64,000 nucleotides of DNA. Source: Copromyces sp. CBS 386.78. Lineage: Eukaryota; Ascomycota; Sordariomycetes; Sordariales; Sordariaceae. Position 1 is the stretch's first letter, and each line of letters begins with the position of its first letter. The notes beneath the pieces are model-generated. The model was not told the DNA's origin. It searched no databases and was given only the letters and a program-made list of their open reading frames with translations. Below, one piece after another: positions 10,766-25,103 of this stretch. The position numbers and the translations under genes are program-made. The DNA lies in NCBI GenBank assembly GCA_030685235.1, contig MU839127.1, positions 62,001 to 126,000 on the forward strand, written 5' to 3'.

Positions 10766-12175
10766 TGGGAATGGGTTTGTACACGCGTGACTAGAGGTGT
10801 CGTTAGGCAACTTCAGCGCGCCGGTTGTTAGTGATGTTGTTGGAGACTGGAAAGGCGACGACAGGAAAAGGGCTGTGATTCTGTGGTGGTAACGGAAGAG
10901 AAGAAACTGAAACTAGGGCAGGCCCAATATCCAGGAAGGGAGTGCCGGTGAATGGGAAGCCAGGTGAATGGGCGCCCAGGGCACCGACTTCCGACAAATG
11001 AAACGTTCGCATATTCCAAGCAGTGACCGGATGAAACAAACAGAGATGCTCACCCTTGATCTGATAGAGAACAAGATGTCGTACATCTACTTCTTCAGTA
11101 AGCCTACTGTCTCCATTCCAATGTTTTCCGTATTCAGAAGGATGGATCAATTCGTAGTTCAGTCGTGCTGCGTGGTGTTGATCGAGGAACCATGTACTTA
11201 TTTCCGCTGGGCTTGCCGGTGCGGGGGAAGCCACATCTGGCAACTCTTGGTCGGCAACTAAGCAGATACAGAAACGGCAATGCAGCCCTCAATGTGAAGT
11301 TGGGGAAAACAGAATCACGAAGCAGTTGGCGACATAGCGGGATTCACGAGAATCGTGAAGCAGTTGGGTGGACCGACAGATACTTGTGAAAATAGCTGGA
11401 CACCTGAATGCTAATGTGCAAGGGTTTGTGTGATTGTTCGGCCACTAAAATTTCCGCGACGAAAATATTTAGACGGGGACACCTGCCCTGCCCTCAGTCA
11501 TGGCACCGTCTCAGACACACGAAGTTCTAGGATAAATGCCAGTCAATTCCCAAACCAATTGACGGTGGCAGCTTCCCCCGGAACCTCCTACGGATATTTG
11601 TGCTAATCAAACTGCAAGCACAAGACATGGAAACAACAAACATCCCTTCATTCTTCGGGACACACTTCACAAGAGGCCTGCTCCTGCCCTCACAACTCGA
11701 TCGCACCAGCAACTCACTTAACTGCTGAAGCCTGGCTCCGAGAAGCACCCGATTTTCCCCCCAAAGCACTTTCCTATAGAGCGCTTGATAAGTTCCACGC
11801 AGCGTTTCTCCGGTGTCACATGCATAACAAGCTCGGCCGCATCAGAGTTGCATCTGGAAGCTAGGCTAAAACCCCACCTACCCGTGGACGGATCCGAAAC
11901 GCAGTGTAGCAGAGGACCAGGCTACCTGCATTACGATATCTCACTCATCAGAACCCCCAGCATTTTGCCAGATGGGCAAGGAAACTTCCCATCCTAAGTA
12001 AGGCTTGGTTAAAATGAAGTTTTGACGCCCCTACCAAGCCCTTAAGAGTCAACTTCTGTCAGACTATATTGAACCCTACTCCATCGCTGTTAGTGGAAGC
12101 TCCAATTTTGCCAGTTTGGCGTAGTGGTGCCAATCTAACAACTTTCGGGATGTCTCAAGGATGGGTAACATGGGG
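10766..12175. other. Intergenic region upstream of the amidase gene
   Basis: Balanced composition. A long open stretch on the minus strand (10803-11243) has no ATG start and no recognisable domain. No other gene seen. Confidence 0.5.
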
Positions 12176-12321
12176 TAGTCTCATTCACTCGGCCACCTCC
12201 GCTCGGACTATCACAGTCTTAGAATTCCTTGCGGGACTAAATGGGGGACATCCTAGTCTCATTCACTCAGCCACCTCCGCTCGGACCATCGCAGTCTTGG
12301 AATTCCTTACGGGACCAAATG
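12176..12321. repeat. Tandem duplication, 78-bp period
   Basis: A 68-base core beginning TAGTCTCATTCACTC is present at 12176 and again at 12254, with only a few transitions between the copies. It belongs to the repetitive host sequence in front of the large transposon cluster. Confidence 0.8.
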
Positions 12322-12330
12322 AACCCCACC

Positions 12331-12553
12331 CCCACCAATCACAATGTCACACCATTTGGACCCGCAGGTTCCAAGCCACGCGCCACATGCTCTGCTGTGG
12401 CGGCCGAAAAGCGGGGCGGATCCGCAGGGGAAAAAATGGGGGCTGACAATTTGGAGAGCGTCGTTGTTATGAGAGACTAGGACATCCACCCTACCCCCAC
12501 CAATCAGGATGTCACACTATTTGGACCCGCAGGCTCTAAGCTACGCGCTATAG
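12331..12553. repeat. About 165-bp tandem repeat, second copy split by the Mutator-like element
   Basis: The sequence starting CCCACCAATC at 12331 recurs at 12496. The second copy is interrupted at 12553 and resumes at 25805-25901, where the segment containing AGCGGGGCGGATCCG and GGCTGACAATTTGGAGAG reappears with C-to-T and G-to-A changes. Removing the inserted transposon and one target duplication restores two adjacent copies, although the second carries a few extra bases at the junction. Confidence 0.75.
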
Positions 12554-13039
12554 GAGGCGGGCTAGCTATAGACTACCCCCCTTCCCTATAACTAGACTAC
12601 CTAACCTCTTTGAGTAGAGATTTTATATAAAATCGATAAATTTTATATTTCGTGACTTTTCAGCCGCCAAGTATTAAACACCCTCTATGGCACCCCCTTG
12701 CACTTCAAACCCACTTGTAACCCGCTATGGTTATAGTACGAATCGCGCTGTAAGATCTCCTATAATCGCTACGGTCGCCAGCGTATATATTACTAATTTA
12801 ATTAAGTATAGCGATTGTATTTTTTTTCTACTTTATTCGAAGGTCGTTGTATTTACTACTTTGCAAGGCACCTTACTTGTAGCTATGGAGCCTCCTATAG
12901 CCGCGCTGCTAACTACGTTCTTAAATTTAGACGACCTTATATTTAATACCCTTATTACCGCTAACTAAACCGTTAATTGTAAATACGTTTAGTAGGTCTT
13001 CGAGAACTGTTCCGGCTATACCTAGTAAGATTATAACGA

Positions 13040-15355
13040 TTTCGTATTTATATATAGAAGTATTGACGACGCGAAGCGGTTTTTCTAAATCTTTAGCGAG
13101 GATAACAGTTTCGCTGCTACAGTTATATCTTTTAACGGCCGTTGTATTTACTATATTTATACGAAGGTTAATAAATATAAACTATTTGGTTTTGGTATTA
13201 GGAAGTTGAATACTATTAAGTACAATTATCCTTTTAGAACGGTTATTAAAATAAAGAAAAATAGTCCTATTACCTTCGAATTTACTAATTTTAATTATAA
13301 TTATTTATTATAGACGAAAGTATTTTCTTACCCCTCTACCTATAAATTTATATTCGAAGGGGAGGAATTCGTTTAATAATTCTATTAGTAAGTGTTTATT
13401 AATTTATAAATTAGATTTTCCTTTTAAAACGCCTTTTTTAGTACGTATAATACAATTAAGAACATTAATATTAAGAATAATATTTAGCAGTTGGGTTAAA
13501 AATATACCGCCGGTTTAATTAATACTTAAAAGTTATTAAGGGAGTTCGAAACCTTTAATTTTTAATATACTTATACCTTCAATTACGTTAGCCGATTTAA
13601 ATTCTTAATTTTTATTTTTCCTTGGTATATGTAAATATAGTGGAGCAACCCGATTATATTGAATATCAATTATACTTACGACGTAAGTTTCTTACTATTT
13701 CCCTCCTTCTTTCGCTATTTCCCTCCTTTTCTTATTCTTCTAATTAATTCGTCTTTCTTTAGATATTGTATTTTAAACTTAAAATATTAATTATTACGGG
13801 TATTAGTTCTATTAATACAACGTTCTCCATTGCGTTCGGTTTCGGTTATAAAGAAAATAATAATTTTATAAATTAGAGTTTTAAATACTTTACAAATTTC
13901 ATTTAATATAAGGGTATATTATACCCCGTAGTATATATTACCGATTATTTGGCCGTAGAGAAGAATACGCTATTATAATATTTTCTTAAGAGCTAGTTAT
14001 AGTTGTGCCTTTAGTATATTTTTAAGAATTTCGTAAAGTATATTAATAATAATTAGGAGGGCTCTTTAACTAATTATAATTCTTTTAACCTTAAGATTAT
14101 TATTATTAGTAATCTTACAATTATAGAGTTAATCGAGCCGCCGTTATTAAGACTAATAGTTACCGTTACGGTTATTAGGATTGACCCTCTCCCTTTTAGT
14201 ATATAACTTTTTGGTATATAACCTTCTAGTATATAACCTTTTGGTATTAGTATTATTAGTTACCTTCGTTTATATAGACCCTTTATATTAGAGGCTGTTG
14301 TTCGCTCTGATGTAATATATTTAGAGGGTGGGATTTATAGGATTAGTTTAAAAGATTGGGATTATAACCTATTTGGGTTGTTATTAATATTTAAAGTAAT
14401 TATTTACATTACTAGGATCGATTATTGTAAGTACTTCTTTGAGTATTTGGAGAAAACTTTCGGTGATTATTAGCCTAATTAATATTACTCCCCTACCCGA
14501 CTATTTAGATTACTAGTTAATTTATATATAATAAATAGAAATTATAGAGTATATTAAGAATATTCTCTAGCTAGTCCGCGAATAATAGGTACGATTTTAT
14601 ATTAAACGTTACTATAATTACAGTATAATGAATATTAATATATTTAAATCGTTATATTTAGAATTTCGTTATATTTTCGATAATTTATTTACCTCTTTAT
14701 ATAATGTGTTCGATAAGATTTGTATTTTTATCAATAAGAAATAGAAGGATTATAACAATAAATTTATATAAAAGATATACGTTACCAAAATTTGTTTAAA
14801 TATAACCTTTTGTTAATAATTGTTATAGAAAAGGTTTCGTAGAAGGCGTTCAAATTAATTTAAAATTAGTATAATTAGGTAAAGGGTTATATATTAGAAG
14901 ATTTAAATATAATACCCCCCTTTTATACCTTTACGTATAGTAACTAGTTAGGCTTGCCCTATTATTACGTATTAGCAGTATATATAGAGTTATTACGAGA
15001 TATTAATAGTAAGAAGGTAGTTGTAATTAGAATACCGTTAGCGTTAGAGAATATCGACCTATACTAGTATTTGCCTAGAAATTTAGTAATTTATCCCCTA
15101 TTCTTATATACCCATTAGTTTGATATTTATAGAGTTTATTTACTAATAAAAATAGGTTAATATCGACCCTAAACAATATATTATAGACTTAGAGCTTTTA
15201 AAGAAGGTAAAAAAGGGTAAAATAAAAATAATTAATTGATTAATTCGATTTATTAAATTTACTACTAGTTAAACTATTTAACCTAGTTCGTAACTTAGTA
15301 TTAATTGGCCTAATTTTACTCCCGCTATTAATATTAGTTAAATAAACTATGTAAT
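13040..15355 (+). pseudogene. Probable MULE transposase remnant
   Basis: Stop-ridden plus-strand translation. Around 13200-13300 it gives YNYPFRTVIKIKKN followed shortly by an FNYNY segment, which parallels the CPF...HNH layout of FAR1 DNA-binding domains with cysteine and histidine codons changed to tyrosine, as G-to-A and C-to-T mutation would do. No intact catalytic domain could be read. The call rests mainly on its position inside Mutator-type ends. Confidence 0.4.
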
Positions 15356-15360
15356 TTAAT

Positions 15361-15649
15361 TGTAAAGTCTTAGTACAATAGGGTGGGAAATACCTCAACA
15401 TACGAAGTAGGTCTATTCTTGCTAAAAGACTTTAGCCTAACCGGTTGGAAAGGACCGGTCAAGCCGTAAGGGTTTTTATATTCGTACGAACCTTCAGTAG
15501 GCCTGGCCTTCGGCGCTCGTATTTTAACCGAACGCCTCTACCCTTATTAGTTTCGCTTATTGAACCTGTTCTATATCCTATATCGGGTTAAGCCTAATAG
15601 CCTTACCCCGTATCGGCCTATCCTAAGCTTCCTACTCTATATCCTTATA
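15361..15649 (-). repeat. 3' LTR of the first gypsy element
   Basis: 289 bp, the same length as the partner at 24815-25103. This copy keeps the TG terminus at its plus-strand left end, while its right end has mutated from CA to TA. Confidence 0.9.
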
Positions 15650-18600
15650 ACTATCCCCCCCTTTAAAAGCTATAATCCCTTATAGTTCGTACGTACGTAC
15701 TATTTTACTTATTTTATAATTATATACTTTATTATTTTAACGGAGCCTCGTCAGCGAATCCTTAGCCGTCCTCTTCCTTCTAAGCGCTTTTATACGTATA
15801 AATATAGTATTCGACCTCTTATTCGCTACCCGTACTTTATTTAATATATAAATATAGTATTCTACTTCCTATTTACTACCTATACTTTATTTAATATATA
15901 AACGTAGTATTCTACCTCTTATTCGCTATTTAAAGTTTTTTAAAATTTTTGATTATTTATTAATATTATTCCCCCCCCTAAATACTTAGCCCTCTAAATA
16001 ATTGTATACCCTTTATTTTCGTAATAAATATATCTTATTTTCGCGTATTATAATTATTTATTAACCTTTATACTAATTATTTTCTCCTTAACTAGCCTCT
16101 TTTATTATATTTTCTTATATACTATAATTATTTACTAATTCGTAAATTAATTACCCTTTTTCAAATTAACTTCTTCTATTATACTTACTCTTTGTACAAC
16201 TTTTATTTCCCTAAGCCTATCCTCGCTAACCCGTCGTTATAATAATTTAATACGCTTAAATATCGGTCTTCGAAAGCCTTATTAATAATAACGAATTTCC
16301 TTACGCTATAACTAATTTCCCTTATACCGTAATAAAGCGAATTTTATATTACTACCCCTTTAATATAATAAAGGGCTTTCCTTTTACTTAAATATAAATA
16401 CGTAATCTTCTTCTTCCGCATTCGCGAACGCCTATTTAACAATTTATATTAATTTTATTACTATTCTTAAAACGGCGAAGTAATACCTTACTTATAATAT
16501 TCGCTTACTATATATTTAAATCCCTTATTCCCTTACTACTTTTAAACCGAAGATTCGGAAAATACTTACGCCCGCTATTAAGTACAAAATAAAACTTACC
16601 GCCCAATACGTATTTTTCCTTTTTAATTCCCGAAATATTTTATCAGTTAACGTTCGTCGGTTAAATCCCCCTTAAATACCTAAAAATATTCTAATACTAT
16701 TAATACTATATATTAAATATCCTTCGTTACGTTTAAGCCTATTATAATAATAATCCTTTCTATAATAATATTACGAACGTTCTTATATATATTCGTATAA
16801 ATATTTCGAAAAACCTATACTTTATTAAAAATTCGTATAACCGTTTTAATAAATTTATTAATAAATAAATAGCGACTAATTACAATAAAACTATTTTTAA
16901 CGAACTTTTAAAAGAAATACGCTCGCTACGCCGTTTTACCTTTATAATTGTAACTACTTTATATTGTAATTTCCGCTTTAATGTATATATAAATACTATT
17001 TAATATTCTGAAATTATAACCGTATTTACTAATAATCTACCCCTCGCCGAATAAGCGCCTAACGTTCTATTTTCAATAAGAATAGCCCTAAACCAATTTA
17101 TCGCCTAGCGGTCGTATAAATTCTCTATTTATTAATTCTAAAAGTAAAAAAAAGATTAGCGCTGTAGACCTCCGTTTTCCGTTTATATAAAAATACGGGA
17201 ATTATTATCTATAAATTTAGAATTTAAAATTAAATTATATATTCTTTAGCCGGGCGCCCACTACCGAATTAGGCTTTATATCGCCCGTCCTACGCTACTC
17301 CTTAAATAAAATTATATTTTTAATATTTAAATTCTATATTACGTTACTAATAACGAAGAAAATAACGATTATTAATCGCTAACTATCCGCCCTAATAATC
17401 TAATCCTTTTTCCCCCTATTTTTATCGACTCTTATTTCTAATTCGTCCTATTAATACTTCGTATTATTAGTAATTTTACTATTTATTAACGTATCTTCTT
17501 TGTTTATAATATTTAAATTATCCCTAAATTTAATATAATTATGCCCGAAAATAATAGCCTTTCCCTTAATACTTCCCCTATTGCTAATTAAACGGTTTTT
17601 AATAATAAAGGAAATAATAATAATATTTCTTTTATAATTAATTCTCTAAGTAGTAAGGTTTTAAAACTTTATAGTTCGTCTAATTCTTCTTATTCTTTCC
17701 GTTCGCGGAATTCGTTTCCTTTAAACTTATTTAACCTTCTTTCTTTAAATAATAAATATAGTAATATCGCCGAATTTAACCCCGAAACTTCTTTTTAATA
17801 TACTAACTCTATATTTAATAGCCTAAATAATAATAATTTTACTTTTAATTTAATAAATATTAATATTAAATCCTTCGCCGAATATTCGGAAAATAATATT
17901 TCTTTAAATTTATAATCTATTGGCGAACTATTAATTTTTAATGTATTTTTAAACCTTCTTTCGGCTACTCCTACTCTTAATTATAATTATCTTTTTATAT
18001 AGTAAAACGGAGAAATTTTCACTACTAGGGGTAATTTAATAACTTCTATTGTAAATAATATCCGTCGTCCTCCTTTAAATAATTTTCTAGGTAATAGTTC
18101 TTACTTTCGTCCTAAAACTTCTATAATATATAATTAATATTTTCGGTACTATTAATTTTTATTGAAGCGTTATTATATACCGACCCCTCTCTATTAAAAA
18201 ATTTGTAAGTTAAAATCGCCTCTAAATCGCCGTATTTTTACTATACCGGCTCCCGAGACTTCTCTTGAGTTTATCCTACTATAGGAGGATATAAATATTA
18301 ATAATAAAGTAGGTTAGTATAACCCGAATAAAGAACGTTTATATTTAGTATAATTATTTTGTAACCCTTTTAAACCTCTAATTGTATAACCGACTTCTCG
18401 CCTCTTATTCGCTGTTAAAGGACCCCTTATACCCCTTTTTACGTAAAAATACCGTTTTAAAGCGGGGCTTACTATAATTACCGGTCCTTCGGCGCCTCGT
18501 TCCCCTTCGGTTATATCTCCTCGTATTCCCTATTCTTCCTTAAATATACCCTTTAATGAATTTAATTTATTTACCTACTTTTATAATTTAATAAACGTTA

Positions 18601-21600
18601 GTAACCCTTATACGCTAGCCTTATTATCCGAATTTAATTTTCTTACGTCCTCGTTTACATAGGGTATAATTATTGGCGTATATTCTCTTACTATTATATA
18701 GGTTAAAGTAAACCCTTCTATTGGTATTAGTTTATTATTTATTAATTAATTTAAATTACCTTCTCTTCGTCCTTCGGTAAAATTTAAGACTATTATTGGC
18801 GGCCCTTCGGCTAAAACGGGCCCTACTATTATAATTAACCCTTCTAAATATATTCGCCCACTCCCTTTTAAAAAGGGTAATATTTAAATATTGCTTCTAA
18901 TTATTTTCTAACGCCCTTCGGTCGGCTCTCTTTTAATTCTTACCCTCGTAATTTCGTTCCGTAGGCTTAACCGTTATCCTTCCGTTGTTAAAAAAAGTAA
19001 AAATAAGGATATTAATCCTATTCCCTTTATAATTATTCGTTTAAAACCCTTTTCTAATTCTTCTATTGGTAGTTAATTGTTTACGGCCCGCTATTCTCCC
19101 TAAAAGCGGGATATATTTAGAACCGCTATTAATACTAATAATTTTAATAAATATTGTAAATAGTAGGTCGGTTATAGTTTTTCTTTAATAGATTATTAAA
19201 TTTTTTATTTATTTTCTAATATTTAAACCTTTTATTCGCCTTCCCGTCGGCTTTGTATTAAATTATTTAATATAAATATAATTTTTTATAATAAAATAGA
19301 ATTCTCTTTATTTATTTTACTAATTTATATTGTCCTACTTCTTATATACCCGTTACTTAATTTTCTAATACTTAGAGAGCGCCTTCTACGTATTATATAA
19401 ATATTCTACTAATTCCTAAATATTATATTTAATAGACTATCCTATTTATTTAATTAAAAATTTCTTATCTACCCCTTTCCCTTAGTAATCTACAATTTCT
19501 TCTACTTCCTATTTATTCTAATCCTCTACTAATTCTAATAGCGGCATTTCGTTAGTAATTTTACTATTAATTTTCTATAATTTAAATAAGTTTACCGGAA
19601 ATATATTGTATATTTTCTAATATTTTATAAGTAAAATAATTTAATATACTTAAAATTTAATCCGCTCGACTACTTTAATTTTAATAAAAGTAAATATAAA
19701 TTTATAATTTTAAAAATAAAAATTCTTAGTAGATAATTTTACGAAGTCGCCTAATCGGAATTCGATCAGCGTATATCGCTTATTATACCCTTTCTTTTAG
19801 CTTTCAACAACCTATTCCTAATATTAACGTATAAATTTCTATATAGCTTCTAAATGCTATAAACGCTCCTTTATTCTTTAAACTTTTAATTTGTAACGTC
19901 CCTCCATATATTCGATTATATAAAGGTAGAAATTGTATAAAGCTTTAAATAGCAATACTCTTATAATTATATATTTAGAATTATTATAAGCGAATTTAAC
20001 CTCTTATAATTAATGGGACTATATAGTACTATCCTTCTCGATCGTATTAATATAGAGGAATTTCTCAATTATCTAATATATTTATTCCGTTTACCTATCG
20101 GTTTAGGGGTAGAACGTAATAAATAACCGATATAGTATACCTCGGGTCTTAATAAACTCTTTCTAGAATTCGTTAGTAAATAATTTATCCCTATTACTAA
20201 TAATTCCTAAGGGGGAGCTAAAACGATATTCTACGTACTTATAGAAGAAATTAACTATTTCTATAGCGTTAAAAGTCTTTTTAATAAGTATTATTATCGC
20301 AAATTTCGTAAACTAATCGACGATAATTAAAATAATATTGTATATATTACTATAAAACCCCTAGCTCAATAGTAAGCCGGTAATAAAATCTATACTAATC
20401 TCTTAAAAAGGTTACTCTAGTAATAGTAAAGATTATAAATTTCCGTAGGGCTTATATTTAAATTGTTATATTCCTTAATACAATTCGTATTTATTAATGT
20501 ATTCCCTTATATTAATAACGAAATTTTCCTAATAGAATTTTCTTTTAATTAAATCTAGCGTTTTAAAAATACTTATATAATTTACCTTCGGATTATTATA
20601 ATAATTATATAAGAATTCCTTATGTAGTAAACCCTCCTTAAGGATTATTAACCGTCCTTTAAATTATAAAACCCTTTAATCGTCTAATTTATACCCCTTA
20701 ACTATAAAGCCTTTTACTTATATAGCCGCTACTAAATTAACGATATTAAAATTTTTAAATTAAAATTCCTTTATAATAATAATAAACTCCTAACTCTCTT
20801 TAATTACAAAAAGGTACTCCTTACGTAAAATCTTCCTAATAATCCTTCTAAATAGGATTTAAAGAAATAGATTATCCTTTAATTTAATTTCTTATATTTA
20901 ACGGGTCGCCGACCGAATAACCTTCTTAATTTACTTAATAAATAAATAAATTATAAACCGTTTCCTATATTTGTAAAAGAATTTTACTTCGAATATCTTC
21001 CTTATTTTGAAAGAGAATTATTATACTAGCTCTAATTTCTATTAGAATATTAATAAAACGTTGCCGTATTTTATTTTCCCCTTTATATAATTTAACTTTT
21101 TAAATAGACCGTCCGCTAGGTTAATTTTACCCGGCCGGTAAGCAATATTAAAATTAAATTATAATAATTAATATACTTACCGTACGAACTTCCCTCGGAG
21201 GTCCCTCGCTAATAATTCGATAATACCTATTAATACCTAATAATCCGTAAAAATTTAAAACCTTTAAAGTAATCCTTCTAAATAATAATTCTAATACTCT
21301 AAATTCGTAATAATTGTAAAGAATTCCTATTAGCCTATATACTAATATTATTCCGTCTCCGTAAACTTCCTTAAAAAAAAGGCTACCGGGTACTATTAAT
21401 CGCCTATTTTCTAAGATAAAATACCTAAAATAACTTTTACTAAAATATCTATTTCTACTTATATTTTCCTTAATTAATCCTAATATTGGAAAATAGGTAC
21501 CGACGTAAAAACTTCCTTAAATATTTTAAACGTTTTATTAATTACCTTTAGCTACTTAAAAGGCCCCTTCTTCCTCCTATTCTAACTTCCTTTTAAAAAG

Positions 21601-24600
21601 TCCGTTAACGGGGCTACCAATTTAGAATACTAATAAATAAACCGCCGATAAAAGTTCGCAAACTTTAAAAATACCTATATATTATAAAAGGATTCCGGCC
21701 TAAACTATTCTTTAACCGCCTTTACTTTCTCAAAATCTATTATAATACCCTAAATTATAATTCGGTAGCCGAAGAAATCTATATACTCCTTATAAAATTC
21801 GTATTTAAATAATTTTATATAGAATTAAACGTCCTTTAAATATTCGAATACTAATTATAAATACTTATTGTACTCCTCCTTATTCTACGAAAATATAAAA
21901 ATATTATTAAAATAAATAATATAAATTTTATTGACCAAACCTACTAAGGCTCTATATATATACGTTTAAAAAGTAGCCGGGGCGTTCGTTAAGCTAAATG
22001 GTATAATTATATATTCAAAATATCTATATCGGGTTTTAAACGCTATTTTCCACTTGTCCCCTTCCTTAATACGGATGTTATAATAGGTTTTTCTTAAATC
22101 GACCTTAAAAAAGACTTTAGCGCCCGCTAAATAATCTATTAATTCGCTAATTAATAAAAATAAATAGCAATTCTTAATAATAACTTTATTAAATTTACAA
22201 TAATTTATACAAAATTATAAAGAATTATCTTTCTTAAATATAAATAAGACTAGCGCCCTTACCGAATTATCTAAATATTAAATCTGTCCAATTCGTAAAT
22301 TTTCTTCTAAATAATTATAGAACGTATTTAATTAAACTTTTAATAAAAAATAAATCGCCTTTTCTAATACAATCTCCCCTTCTTTAACTTTAATAGTATA
22401 TTCCGCATTAAAGAAAATAGGGAACGCTTTAACCCCTTCTTCTAAAAAGCAAAATTCGAACTCCTTTAATACTAATAAGATTATCGCCGGCTCGTCGGCA
22501 ATATCCTCTTCGTCTTTATTAATACTTTTAAAAGTAAATCCTAAAGGATTATATACTACTATTATAAAAGCAATAAAAACCCTTTCGCCTTATATCACTT
22601 TACGTACGAAAAATTCTAAATCCGCTATTTAAAGTCTATTAAATTCGAATTTATTATTACGTATATATATAATAATACTTTCCGAACCTATACCTAATAT
22701 TAATATTAATAATAATAATATATATATATTTCTACGGATAATATAAAATAATTATATCGTTTTTCGTTCTTAACTATTTATATCCTTTAATAAGAAGGTA
22801 ACTTCGAAAATTCTATAATACTTTATTTCTCCGCCGCTCGTACCTATAAGTATAAATATTACTGTAGTTATAACCTACTTCAATTTATACCTCCTAATAA
22901 AGTTCTTATAAATTGTATTAATTTTTACCCCTGTATCTAAATCTATATTAACTTCCTATTAATAACCTTTTAACGTTATTACTATTACTATTATTTTTAC
23001 TAAACTATTTCTTCCAACTATTTTAAAATTAATAACCTCCTTAAGTAACGATTTATTTAAAGGGTTTAATCTTTTAATAATATTGAAGAATCGAATAACT
23101 CTTTAATCCTCTTAAAGTCCTCTAATAATTTATTAGTTAAAATATTTTAAACTGCTATTCTTTCGCGCAATTTATATTTATCCGTCTTAAACTTTTTAAA
23201 GTAATTTTAGGCAATATATCCTTTTTTTTAATAATTATAATATTTTTACTAAGAAATTCGGGAACCTAATTCCTATTTATTTAAAAACCGGTTTCTCTTT
23301 TGGTAATCCCGGGAAAAATATTATTAATCCCGGTTTCGCTCCAATTAATTGCTATAATTATTATTGCGCTACTTCGAATAATTATTATTTTAAAATTTTA
23401 AAAAACTTTCCTTCCTTCCCTATTTCTATTTAACGTCCTTTATTTACTACGCTAAAACCTTCTACGTAACCTCCTATATATTGGTAATAAAAATATTTAA
23501 AGTTTTAAAATATTATTTAATTTTAAATATTAACTTAAAAAAAAAAGTATAAATAATATCCTTATTATTCTTAATATTCTATCTAAACTTTTAATAATAA
23601 GTATTAAATTTCTTGAAAAAAATCTATAAATTTTTATTATCCTTCTAACGTATATTATAAATTTCGGCCCGAATATTTATTTTGTAATATTCGAATATAA
23701 TATATTCTTTATATATAAATTTAAAAAACTCTTCCTATATAGTATCCTATTTCTTATCCTTATTATCCTATAGTATAATAGTGAAGGTTCGTTATAATAT
23801 AATTAAGTTTTCTTCTATATAAGTTTACGCCTATAGGATCTTCTAATAATTATTAATGTTTTCTTACGTTCGGTTACTATTTTATAAGCCTTCGATCCAA
23901 TCTTTAACTTTAATATTAGTACTAAACGTAATAAAACGGTAAATACTATACGTAAGAATTTTCGTATTAAGAACTTAAATAATCTTTTCTTATACTATAA
24001 TTTAAATAATCGTTTATAATTCCCTCAATATAATAATTAATTCGCGAAGGTCGAGGTCGTTGATAACCGAATAATAATATTTACGAACGGAATATTTTTT
24101 TAATTACTTTTAATAGTTTTTATTGTTTTCTAATTATAAAAGACTATAAAATTTGTTTTAAGTTAATATAAGTAATCGTATAAATAATCGGGACTTAACG
24201 CAATCTTCCAATTAAGTAGAAGGATTATAATTACGGCGCTGGGTTAGTTAAACCTTTTTATATAGTAAATAAAAACGGCTACGGCGGTATATAAGAGTAT
24301 TAGAATAATATTATAATATATATTTCGCTCTCCGCTCGGAAGAATAATATTTATAGTATTAATAAGGATTATACAACTTATAAACGCGTAAAATACGCGA
24401 ATACTTAAAATAATAATATTCCTAACGCCGTTTCGGCGAAATTCCCTATATAAAAATACTTTTAAACTTTAATTCCGGAATTTAATTAATTATAGTCGTA
24501 ATAAATTCTATATTGATACGTTACTCCTTAATTTAAATTGTAAAGCCGTCGGGTTTGTTAATTGGTTACCTATCGGCAAATTAATAACTATTTATCTAAT

Positions 24601-24814
24601 CGTTAATAGTATTACCCTAAGCTTTAATAGTATTATAAATCTTTTCGCCTAATCCTTCTAAATAGCTTTAATTTAATATAAATTCGTCTAAACTAACTTT
24701 ACGCTCTAAAGAACGCCCGTAGCGACGTACTATACCTCGGGTACCGGTACCTTCCTTTTGTATACTAACTATATTCCCGGCCTTCGTAAACGAATATTTA
24801 AGAAGCTAAAGAAT
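15650..24814 (-). pseudogene. Degraded gag-pol of the first gypsy element
   Basis: The minus-strand translation of about 21970-22260 gives a reverse transcriptase segment with INYCKFNKVIIKN, GAKVFFKVDLRKTYYNIRI and IIPFSLTNAPAT, interrupted by stops. The catalytic YxDD box appears as YFNN at 21903-21914, both aspartate codons changed by G-to-A. Other domains are presumably on either side but too decayed to delimit. The sequence is about three quarters A+T by eye. It cannot encode a functional polyprotein. Confidence 0.85.
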
Positions 24815-25103
24815 TATAAAATCTTAATACAATAGGGTAGGAAATACTTCAATATACAAAGTAGGTCTATTCTTATTAAAAGACTTTAGCCTAACTAATT
24901 AAAAAGGACCGGTCAAGCCGTAAAGGTTTTTATATTCGTACGAACCCTCGGTAGGCCTGGCTTTCGGCGCTCGTATTCCGACCGAACGCCTCCACCCTTA
25001 TCGGTCTCGCTTATCGAACCTGCTCTATATCCCGTATCGGGTCAGGCTTAGTAGCCTTGCCCCGTGTCGGCCTATCCCAGGCCTCCTACTCTATATCCTT
25101 ACA
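24815..25103 (-). repeat. 5' LTR of the first gypsy element
   Basis: 289 bp, directly repeated with 15361-15649. It retains more C and G in its right half than the partner LTR, showing uneven mutation between the two copies. Confidence 0.9.

Larger units (their letters stand above)
15361..25103 (-). mobile_element. Ty3/gypsy LTR retrotransposon, 9.7 kb, RIP-degraded
   Basis: Two 289-bp LTRs in direct orientation (15361-15649 and 24815-25103) begin TGTAAAGTCTTAG (TATAAAATCTTAA in the right copy) and end CCTTA(T/C)A, with the 5-bp target duplication TTAAT on both sides (15356-15360 and 25104-25108). LTR differences are essentially all transitions. Coding remnants read on the minus strand, so the right LTR is the 5' LTR. 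In that orientation a purine tract (AAAGGGGGGGGATAG) sits directly before the 3' LTR, as expected for a polypurine tract. No obvious tRNA primer site was recognised. The element sits inside the Mutator-like transposon. Confidence 0.92.

Noticed and set aside
10803..11243. 146-codon open frame on the minus strand upstream of the amidase gene
   Set aside because: It has no ATG start (only TTG), no recognisable motif, and no donor that would splice it in frame to the amidase.
12687..12968. 93-codon plus-strand open frame at the left end of the Mutator-like element
   Set aside because: It is low-complexity and A+T-driven, and lies where only TIR and subterminal sequence are expected.
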